A stretch of DNA of 64,000 nt from Corydoras sp. C115 (taxonomy: Eukaryota; Chordata; Actinopteri; Siluriformes; Callichthyidae). Position numbers and translations under genes: made by a program. Positions within the stretch are counted from its first letter, which is position 1. Each line of letters starts with the position of its first letter. Where the stretch lies: contig JAFMOC010000031.1 of NCBI GenBank assembly GCA_019802505.1, positions 4,222,501-4,286,500 of the forward strand, written 5' to 3'. Below the pieces are notes generated by a model. That model worked only from the letters and a program-made list of their open reading frames with translations, was not told where the DNA came from and did not search any database. Below, one piece after another: positions 47,944-59,900 of the stretch.

Positions 47944-50875
47944 CATGCTGAGGTCAAGAAAAAAGAAAAAGATGAAAGCCTGCCCTCTACATTCCCTAGT
48001 CTTCTAGTGTACAGTTCTATCCCCTTTAAAGGTCATAAAAGTAAAGGTTAGATTCATAAATCCTCAGAACTATCCTTGGGATGGGTCTCAGATAGTAATC
48101 CCATAAAACACCCTCCCGCTTGGGCTCACCTCTGTTTGATAGTTGTAAATCTGCAAAGCTAAATCTGTTCTTAAACATGGATTAAATGAAAAATAGTGTT
48201 TTAGTACCAAGCTGCTGTTACCTTATGCTAAAATAAAAGACGGATGGGATATAGCTAATGACAGAATCAACAGTCCATCATAGGTAGCCCATCAGAAGTT
48301 TACGACTCCACAGTTGACGAAAGTACCCCAAATCGTTAGATGCCCATTAGTCTTGCATGCCTCTTTACCCCAGGTGATCGTGGCTTGCACAAGTGAGCCA
48401 ATCATGCATTTGATCATGTGTAAACCACGTCCACTAAGAGTGCACCAGCATGCAAAGTCAATGTGCACGCTGAATAAATTCTGACAGCCAATCTTTCCAC
48501 AATAAGAAAGGGGAATTCACTGAGGAACATAGCGCTGGTGTTTTGCTTCAGCTGGTGCACTCAGTAAATGCCCCGCTGATGTGTTCTGTTGGTGTGATCG
48601 CAAAAGGTCCACCACTTTTAGCCTCAAATTATCCCCACACCCTGTGCTGCTTTTTACACTCAGCCTAAATCCCTATCCGCTCATTAGTATTCACTCAGTG
48701 AGTTGGGAAGCATGTAGACAGTCAGACAAAGTCATTACAATATCTCCCTTAGGCCCTGTGGAGAAAAATGCTGCACCCTTTGCATACCCCCCAAAACGTT
48801 TGCACCACTGATTCATGAAATTTAACAATCAGCTAACAATCTACACCTATTCTTGCTGCTTCAACCTCAACTTATGTCCACCATCAACTGCCTTCAGGAG
48901 TTTCTCGCCTTGTTTTGTCCTCTTCAATTGAACTCTTGTTTTAATTAGAATTATTCTCCTCCATGTGCCGCTCTGTAAAAGTACAATGGCAGTGTCTGTC
49001 TGATAAGAATGATTAGATTGTGGATTTCAATTCTTCTGAACTCAGCTGATTTTTATTTCTTTAGTTCATCAAGTGATGCTAACCTCATATGCTTGCACTG
49101 CACGATCGCCTGAAGATGACAATAATTGGCAAACGCACTGAATAAGTATTGTATATTTATAGAGCTAAAGCTTAAGCTTAAGCACAGGTGCATTTCAAAA
49201 GTCCCACACACCACAACGAGATAAAGAACGGTCTGAGGAATTAAAAAAACTACGGTTACATAAACATGTAAACATGGATGGGACGAAACACACAACTGCA
49301 CTACAGACCCGCTTTACGCGGCTCGGTGCTCTAGTGTACACGATCAAAATGTAGTCTACAGGACACACTGTGGGAAGCACGCAGTCTCTACACAGCCAAG
49401 CTGTTGGGAGAAGTGCTTGCAGCCAGTGCTACGGTGCAGCTAGCTCTAGGAAACAGTGCGGACGAGGTACAATACCTTCGTTAGTCTCATCCCAAAAGCC
49501 TGCAAATAGAGAGAGCACGCAAAGGAGGGGGAACAAAAGGGCGAGATGAGAGGCAGGAGACATGCAACCACCATGCACTTTGTTATTTATTTTATTTTTT
49601 AAGGAATATGACTTTTTGAAACGATGCGACTCGGCTTTGATTAGGATTTTAGAGGACTAGAAATGGCAAGTGACGTCTGACTTTCATTTCCGAGGGAGTA
49701 GAATGACAGTAGCCAGATGAGTTCTGTGAAGAACTGTAGGGGGAAGTGAGCTGAAGGTAAGAGGTGTTCAGACTAGTTTCGACTTTTTTTGTGTCATCAT
49801 GAGAGTGACAAACTCTCTCTTGCTCAGACATGTAGGCATTCATACACACTCACATACAAACACATTCAAACCTCCAGACGCTGACAGAAAGAAGACATGC
49901 TCATGCTTCAGATGTCTATTTTGAGAGCGAGTCAGGGGCACGTTAAAGGTGAGATTGTTTTCAGACATCTGTAGTTTTCACCTGCTGTTTCACGATGGAG
50001 ATTGGATTAAGTGAGCCAACATACCCGTCTGCTCCATCTGGCATATGATAAATAATTTTCAAAAGTGCTAATTCTAATGCTCTCAGTTGTGTGATAACTA
50101 TGATCTAATTTCTTCTCCACATTTTAGACCAGACTTTTAAATATGTGTTCAAATGCTTCTAATAGTTATTGTGCTTTTTCTAAGTTTCATTTCAGAACCC
50201 AAATTCTGTAATAATGACCTATTTTGAATACAATTATTTGAAAAAAATCCTGGCATTAAATTGACCCCGTCTCACTCTTGTCATCTTTTGTCACATTATA
50301 TCGAGCATTTGTTCTCACATAAAATCATCTTGAATGTCGACTAAATATTTGCATATATATAATTTTCCACTTGTTATGATTCTTGCAGTGTGCAACCACC
50401 TTTAAAAGCTTGTCACTCTGCACTCATTATAGAAGTTCTCCTTGTAAGACTCTTGGACTCTATAATTGGCCTCTTTTAATGTATTATTCTTTTTTATTCA
50501 CAGACTCAAAACAGAATTTTTCTTTCATTAAAATCCTTTCATGTGGCAGACTCGGAATACATGCTTCTGCTCCGAGTCTCATGAGCAAAAGCACACTAAA
50601 CAGAATGATTTCTGGTCTGGCTTCTTCCTTCTTCAAAATTCTGTTAGTTAAATCAATATAACATTTTGAACCAGCTGTTTCCAATTATCAGAATAATGTG
50701 TTAAAAGTAATCAAAATACCGAACAGTGTCCTATCTGTTCACAACAGCATAATACCATGTGCACCTTATGTAGTGCAAAATGTACCCAGTACCCCATTAA
50801 TATTCCCCATGTGATTGTAATGTAATTAGTAAATATTCATCAGATCACAAGTGATTTATATATATATATATATAA

Positions 50876-50938
<63 letters not shown>

Positions 50939-53900
50939 CGCTTCTCTACCTACCGATGGTGCAGTGCTCTCCATTCCAGCCTTGATGACACTCACACTTG
51001 CCGTCCTTGCATGTGCCGTGCTTTACACATAGTGGGCTGCATACCCGCTGGTCACATGCTTCACCCGTCCAGCCCTCTTCACAGCGGCAGGAGCCACCCA
51101 TACACACTCCATGAGTTCCACAGTCAACTGAGCAAACTTCTGTTAACACATGAAACACAAGGTTATATTATTACTCTAAAAGCAAAAAAGGTTTTCAGTC
51201 ACTGTTAAGTATGTATATATGAATGTTCTGAAAAAATATATTTTTTAATTCTAACAGATTAAAAACACAGCAGCATAGTCTACTTAATAAATCACAGTGT
51301 TTATTCTGCCACTGTGAAAGAAATTATGTCACACTACAAATTCAAGTATAAGACTTCTGCTTGTCTATTTGCTATTTCCTTCACCAGACTATTGTAATAA
51401 CTGCCTTTAAAGGCTGTGCAAATGTGTCCTTTTTTCTTTTTTTTGTCTACTAGATACACAGTTTATAAAACTTCTAAGTTTTCATCATTGCAATTGGTAC
51501 AGAGATGAAAAAAAAAGAAAAATGACTTTTCAAACATAAGCTTAGAAGTATAATGTTAGATATTCATACATTATTATCAAATGTTAAAAACACTTTAAGT
51601 GATTTTAATAATATGTATTACATACATTTACATTTTGTCATTTCACAAAAAGCTTTTGTCCAAAGCGACTTCCAAGAACCATTAGATACTTTTAAACATA
51701 ATACTTTCCCTTAACACGCAGAGCCATTTATAACTATGGGTATTTAAGAAGCTACATCATAAAATCTTACCTTCAAAAATATTTTTTTCTTCTAACTTCT
51801 TTATAATTTGCTCTTCACTTACTTTCGCTCAATGCATTTTATCCCTTTACCTAGTTTAACTGCTTTTCAATTTTAATGACATCTTAATTTTCTCTTAACA
51901 CCGTGTGACCTGTTTTAACTTCTAAGTGCTATTTATTTTCAAAGGTGAGCAATTACAGAAAAAAGACCAACACATTAGCCAATTTAAATGTTAAAAAGGA
52001 GTAATGCAGCCAGCTATTCAAACATGATGGAACAAACCGATAGAGCAATCAGGACCCATCCAGTTAGGGTCACAACTGCAAAGGCCTGTGTCAGGAATGA
52101 AGGTTCCATGCCCATGGCACTGGTCTGGGCATTGGGCTCTTGGCAACTCGCAATGCGATCCTCCCCAGCCGGGTTTACAGTGGCATTCGCCATTAACACA
52201 GATGCCATTATTGGAGCAGGTCGGGTCCAGGCAGTCCACTACATACAGAAAAGGACAGAATGTTAGTCTGAGGAATTTGCACTGACCAAATACAAATATT
52301 GATGATTAAAATCCTTAAACTATAAATACAGCAGGAAATTATTACATGGATGTAAGCTAATAAGCATATTTATGTTTGTAGCTGTCTAGGATACAGTTCT
52401 CTAAGATTACAATTAACCAAAATAAATATTTTGTCAGCACAACAGTGATGTGACACATCACCACCACAAAGTGCTATTGGTAAATGCCATCTTTTTTTTG
52501 ATGGCAGTGAACATGGCCATTACACTGATGTTAAGACCATAAATTCAGTCTTAGTGTTGAAAGATGGTTCTAGCTTGGTTTGATTTAAATTACAGAATTA
52601 AAACATCTTTCACTTGCATACCAAAAAGTGTGTGAGAGAGGGTGTTAGAAGCTCATTCATTCTGGTTGCTTTATTCACTTTTCACAACTGAAAAATAGTA
52701 ATGGCATTTGAATAACATTTCAATCCTGCATATTCCCACAGCAGGGTACAGGCAGCATCTGTGTTTGGCATATGTGGCACAGGCAGCTGATTAGTGCAGC
52801 ACCTAAAACTGCCATTTCTCCAAGATATCTGTAATTATAAAACATGTTGAACGACCCCCTGAACATTGCACCAGGAAAAATAACACAGCTGTCTTTTGTT
52901 CAACACATTCACAAACTGATTCTAGCTACGGAACACACGATGGCTGGTTCATGATTTTACATTTGCAGATTTTAAAATGGTATTTTATACAAACACCCAC
53001 ATTTCATTTTAAGCATGTCACTGCTTTCAAATACATTCTATCCTATCCCCCTCCATCTTGATGTGTCATTTCCTATTGGCGTTTACGTTTTTAGCCTCTT
53101 TTTGCACATTGACTTACAGATGTTCTGAAGAAACTGACATTGACTGCCAAGTTGCCAAGGAGATCAGACTGCTTAAATGGAGTGAGAGCCATTTGACAAA
53201 TTGGTTGCCCCAGCACTAGTTTGGGGCATCGCTTCACCCCCTCTCTTTCCATCTCTCTTCAGCAATGCCTCACTTTCCACTTTCATACCACAAAGTCATT
53301 CACAGGTGGTTCTGTTTAGGCTGCAGAAATAGTGCATCACGTTTATTGATTTTTGTGCCTCTGCCACTTCAGGTAAATTGTTTGAGTGACCATATTGTGA
53401 TGAAAATTTCACATGGGGAGGGGGTATAGGGGGAGAGAAAATGTGCTGAATAAAAAAAAGGGATAAGTGCTAACCTTGAGCTCTTTTCATTGCTCGTATG
53501 CTCTCACCGTCCTCTAGTTGAAGGGCTTTGCTCTCATGGCAATATTTCCTCATCCTCTCTTCTACCTTCAAAGGTAACCTTTTCTCACCTACTTTTCACC
53601 TGCCCTCATTCTTAAAACAAAATACTTCTAATCGTTTGTTATGACACACCTCTCTCACCCCTCCATTCTAAGTTTCTCCTTGTGACAGCTTTATGAAATG
53701 CTCTCAAACTAACCTTCACTTGTATGATGTAGGTGAACTGGACCAACACACAACAGTGCTAAGGGACTGTTGATTTTCTCAGCTGCCAGATCAATAAAAT
53801 TGATTGGAGCATTGCTTTTATTAATTTAACATAAAGCTATTTCTTATTTATCAGTCATATGGGGTAGTGTTTTAACTAAGTGCTTTGATAATGTTTGAAT

Positions 53901-56900
53901 ACAATGGAAATATATTCTATAGGTTCTTTATGTGAGATGTTAATCACTACACAAATACAATATTAAACACTAACATTAATACCAAAGTATCCAAACACAC
54001 ACATACATACTCATACCTTCAGCACAGTTCTGTCCCTTGTAGCCCACCGAGCAGACACACATGCCCTCTGTGCAGGTTCCATGACCACCACACTGGGGAT
54101 CAATGCACTGATTGATAGGAACATCACACTCTGGCCCCTTCCATCCACTGTAGCAGGTACATGAGCCTTTATCGTACTGCCCATTACCACTGCAGAGCAC
54201 CGGGCAGGCAGCTGAAAGCAGACAGATTAAGAGAGAGCAGATTATGCTAATCCCGAATTATTCACACTTGAAAGGTTCCTGAAAATTCAGCGGTAAAGAG
54301 ATGACAGCGGTAAATAAATCTCTTTACATACAGTATACTTTACTTGTCAGGCTTATATGAATGTAGCAATTATATGTGATGCTATTATAAAACCCAATTC
54401 ATGTGGTAAATACTAGGTTTATTCATTTCAGGTCCACGGCTCTACTGATTATTATTTTAATGGAATGAAATTTCAGCCAATGACCTTTTGTATTAATGCT
54501 GTAAACACTGGCTGGTGGAACCATGAGGAACAAGCATATAAACAGATTTTCAATTTTTTACTTGCCACCCCAAATGAACAGGCGAAGACTAAAAATTCAC
54601 CCAACAGCTTTTATTAGGAAAGACTGTTAATTTCAGAATTGCCAAAACATAATGGATTTTATACGACTGTCATGATAGAGGCTAGATGGGAAATGACCAG
54701 CACCTGAATCCAATTACTCCAGCCACTAGATTTTATCTCCATGCTTAATAAATGACAACACATTCATCTATTTAAGTTAAATTAAGCAGCCTGCACACTT
54801 TTCTGTCCATTTCATTGTTTCACCACATTGTGAACATACCAAAGAAAACAATCAAAATCCAAATTGGGCATTTTATTTAGACATTTATTTTTTAGGCTTA
54901 TGTTAGCCTAATTGGGGTGGCGGATATAACCTATCCCAGTTGGGAAACACCCTAACTAGGCTACAAATCCATCTTGGGACAGACCCACACACTCTTTCAA
55001 CAATAGGTAATTTGTTATTTCCAATTTACTGAGCATGTTTTAACTGTGAAAGTAAACTAAAGCACCCAGAAAAAAAACTTATGCAGACATAAGGAGAACA
55101 TGCAAATTTCATTTTCAGTCCAATTTCAGAATAAAACCCACGATCTTATTTGTGATGACAACATTGACCACTGTATTTTTATGGGTTTCCTCACTACAGT
55201 TTTTGACACAACATTTGTTTACTGGAACAATTAAGGATGTCATTTTTTGTGCTTGCACAGATTTACACATCAGGGCAGAAAGAAAAGCAAATTTGATTTG
55301 CTTTAAATTAAAAATTAAATAAATAAATTAAATTGGGTCATTTATTGGACGCTTTTATCCAAAGCGACTTACAAGGTGAGCACAGGGTTCATCACAACAT
55401 CCCTGGAGCAATGAGGGTTAAGGGTCTCGCTCAAGGACCCACACTGGCAACTTCAGTGGACCTGGGATTTGAACCCCCAACCTTCAGATTGACAGCCCAA
55501 CGCCCTGACCACCGAGCTAACCCGCTTTAATATATAGATATTGGAAATTGTAAATAAAGGCACCAAATTATCTCCAGTAACCTCAATGTATTAAAGCCTT
55601 GTTAATACATGATCCTGAGATGACCTACTTTTTAAACTTGTATTAAATGTTGAAATGTGATTGGCCAGTGGAAGTGGTGCATTTCCATGTGTGGATGAAT
55701 CCAATTGGTTGTATCCCAGGAAGAATGTAAGTGTAAGCAAATTGTGATAATTTTCTATGCATGTGTCAGCAAGCACTCATTAATGAGTTGTGATCGATGA
55801 GTGTAGGAATGTGAGAACAGATGTGCTCATTGCTTTTTGTCTCATTTATAAATCTGTCACCATAAAGAGTGAATCCCTTCCTTCCCAACACTCTCTGACA
55901 ATGCGCACACACACACCACACAACGGCAGTTCATCAGCCTGTTTACGAATAAGGTGGATGAAACAGTTGCTGCTGGCAACTAAAATTAGGGAAATAAATA
56001 AATAAATATGATGTTCAAAGAAGCCCCGCAATCCCATCTGACACAAGCTGGGTAAGGCAGCCTTACAATCAGGGCAGTTCCCCAGTTCAGAACAGTTCCA
56101 ACAAAGGTAGACAGAATATGTCTATTCACTTCATTACATTTACTTAAAAATTCTTTAAAAATAGTGCAGTTTATTTTTACTGAAATACATGTTATAAAAC
56201 TAACACAAAAATTACATTAATCCTAGAGAGGATTAATGAACATCACGGAGAGTTCCCCATGTCCATCCAGGGAAGAACATAAGCGTATAGTACATCATAA
56301 TGGATGAAAAAAAAAAAGCAAAGACTGCTTGACTCGTATTGTATTTAAAATGTATCAGAAATATACAATATAGATGTTAAGAGCTTTTAATAAACATTGA
56401 AATACAGGAACAAAGGAACTAACCAACACTAGGAAATGAGTATTATATAGTGACCCATGTATAAGGATACAGGAAGCCAAAGCATAAGGGGCTGGAGAAG
56501 AGAAGGTCAGTGGCAGGGTTAAGAGAAAGAAAACTGTAATGAAACAAAATGTAATCTAACAGTGAGGTAACTAAACTATTAATCATATGGTTCCCAGGTG
56601 AACACTGAGAGATATTGGCTTGCGTGAACTCACATCCATCATCCCAATGCCTAGGAGATGCCTAATGGCCCCAACTCGACACACACGTATGCACACAGGC
56701 ACACAGATATCATTAAATTATTAAATTAATTATTTCCCAAGTTTTTCAACACCTCACATGACGCATGTTCATTAGGCCAGTAACACCCAACCTCTTCAGA
56801 CAGCCCTTCCATGGAATGTAGACACTCATATTTAATGAAAATGATTTAGTACCTTGGGCCATTGTTTCATCAGTTAGTACAGGCTCCTGAGTCTTTAGTT

Positions 56901-59900
56901 CTGGACTCAAGTCTAGGAGGTGTACCAGGACCCGATTTATGACATAACTAAGTAGATGCGGAAATAATCTGCTCCCAGACTGGGCATAGAAACAAGACTG
57001 GATTTGTCACATTAATTCAACTAGGTCTCCTACTCTTTCTTTTGCACCCAACACTATTATACCCTCTTCCTTTTTATAGCTATAGGAACATCACAGACAT
57101 GGTGCATAGAGGGAAGAGAAAGATCCAAGCACCTGCTTACTGCAGCACTATTTAATAATCCAATGTTTTTCTTTCTCAAATGTTAGAAAGCATTATTCAT
57201 GGGGGGACTATATTTTTGTTAAAAAAAAAAACAGATTGCACAGTGGCTCGGTGGTTGGTTGGCAACAAGAAGTGAGATTCCTAGGCAGCATGGACAATTT
57301 TCTTTCTATGTGCATGTATTCCCATTTCTATTTTAATTAATGTCAAATTGCTTATTGGACCAACTTCTAGTGGCTATTTAAATAATTTGGTTCTTTGTAA
57401 AAAGAAAGATAGATGTTGCAGATGCTTTAATGCAAGGTGACTGGGTTTTGGGGTCAGAACAGGGGCAGTTATGATATAGCACCATTGGAGCAATGAGGTT
57501 AACATTGCCATTTGGTAAATATAGGGTTTGAACTGTGCGGCAGAGCGGTTAACACATCCGCCGGACAGCGCTGGGTATCTACGTTCAAATCATAATCTGG
57601 GTGGAGTTTCCATGTTCTCCCTGTGTCCATGTGGGATTTCAATAATACATCCCAACAGGCCATGTAACTTCTCAAAAGAGGACATATACAGGACATTGCG
57701 GCTCATGTGTCTGAAAGTCTAGATGCTTGATATGCACTAGTCTAATGAGCTAGCCACCGCTGCACAGACGCGAGTCAGGTGGCAGGTTGTGCCCACTACA
57801 GGTATGATTGTCTGTGAGGGAGGGAAGACCAGTGTGAATTTGTGGCTCCCTGTCCCATCTCCACAATTTTAGATCCTGTTGCAGAGGGAAGGCTGTGGCA
57901 TTAGTGTCAAAAAATATGAGGAGTACACTTTATTTCTCCACAGAAGCGTATACTCCCTCCAATAGGCAATAAAATGAAATGATGGCAGTTGGCATCCTAC
58001 TGCAACCCTCCTCAGGCAGTATGAAGCAGGGATGTGCATTAAATTATGAATAAAATTTAAAAACCGTTGTTCGAAGACATAGAGACACTTGGGTATTCTG
58101 ACTGGCTGGTGATTTTGTTCCCCCAACTGGGTGCCAGCACGGCTTTAATTTTATCTTCCTGGTGATTATTGACTATATTATGACTGTTAACCCACTGTGG
58201 TCATAAACTTAGACTATCTACTACTCTGTGCCTCTTGTCTGTCCTAGATGCCTGGTTTCTTCATGCATTGATTATCCCAGTACTTAATAGAACTACTGGA
58301 AGCTCATTTTTTTGCCTGTATATAACCTTGTTTCCTTTTTCTTTGAACTACTGAATGACCCAGGAGATTGCAAGTTTTCCCCTGCCAGTCTCTGCATGCG
58401 CCTTCGTGACAGAGGTCAGCGTGCAAATTGCAGGGTCTCCTACCTTTCGAGCAGTCCATGCCATGAAAGCCGGGGAAGCAGTGACACACTCCTGACACAC
58501 ACTCTCCGTTTCCATGGCAATTACGGGGGCACTCTTGAACCGAGTCTGTAAAAGGGAGGACACGCATCTGAGAAATGGCAGTTATAATGCTAAAACCAGG
58601 ACAGCTGCATGCAACAAATCACTTATAACACTTATTACACTATAGTTGCCCCTATCTCCCATCATCCCTCCTTCATTTCCAAGTCCTAGTACTATATCCT
58701 AGCCTCGGAGGCTTGGCTCAATGTCAGATAAGTAAGAGAACTCATTTCTATTTTTGTTTTACTGTTGTAGATGCACGCCCATTTTCAGTCCTTGAGTCAT
58801 GTCTGTTACTGAAGTGGAATTACATAGAAATTTTTGTATTCATTTTCATTCATTTTGATGATATTAAACTTTTTTTCAGGTGTGAAATGTAATAAGATAT
58901 CTATTAAGCAGTGATGAGCAAAGAATTCCGATCCTTTACTGAACTAAAAGCACTTATATAACATGTTTACAGGTTAAATAAAATTAAATTCATTAAATTA
59001 ATGTAGGTAAAATAAAAAAGCTTAAAACTGAAACATGGATAGGGCTGGACGTGAAGCTAGTTGTGGGGTTGTGGTATAATTATTTATTAATCAGAAAAAC
59101 AAATCTTCAAATCTTAGATTAAATTTTTTTTAAGTGGTAATAAAAATACATGTAAGGAATTTACAGTAATTCATCCCTCTGCTTTTTAGAAGATTTCAGA
59201 AGCTAAAAGTTTAAAAACAAGAGTTTCACTATTTAATCAAGTGAAATTTATAGTATAAAATCTTTAATGAAATTTCTTAAGCTCTTGATTAACTGTTGTG
59301 GATAATAAAGTGCAATCTTCAATGAAATTTGGTGGAGTGAAACAATAAAGTAGCATAACACAAAAAATGTAGAACGATGTGGAGTTCTGCAACGACAACA
59401 CTCAAAGCACAATGCTGATGAAAGTATAAACAGAACCCAAGGTTATCAGCTGAAGGCCTCTCAGATATGATGAAATAAATGCACAGGAAACAATGTTTTA
59501 ATGTCCGCTTTTCACCAAAGCCTCTTTCTAGTATGATATTCGCAAGTTGTTGCTTAGGGGTAATTTATTACGTCAGGGCCAGGACAACCAGCAGTTTTTG
59601 AAACCATGAGTAAATTACAAGAGAATGTACCTGGATGATGACATAAAACAATATCTCAGTCAACATAATAGTGTAGAAACACAACAACCTCTTTTTATAG
59701 ATCTTTAATGTTTTGCTTTAAGTTACCTCCAATAATGTTTGCATAGTTTACATGAGAACATTCTCATTCTCTCTCCCGCTCTCCTTTTCTCTTATCAGAG
59801 CACCAATATTTAAAAAAAAAAAAAAAAACATGTTGTTCAGGTAGAATTAATTAACTATGTTCAGCAGCATAAAGTTAATTAGTGTTATCCCACAAACTGC

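Larger units (their letters stand above)
45412..50953 (-). other. Large tenm3 intron between EGF7 and EGF8
   Basis: A 5.5-kb intron holding the longest TA microsatellite and a stretch at about 46890-47250 that looks less degenerate than its surroundings. The optional exon of splice site A should lie here, but I could not identify it. No other gene is seen. Confidence 0.6.

Noticed and set aside
49964..49990. Possible splice-site-A microexon of tenm3 on the - strand (GTGAAACAGCAG before GTGAAA)
   Set aside because: There is a donor-like end, but no acceptor AG at the right distance, and the reading does not give the expected residues.
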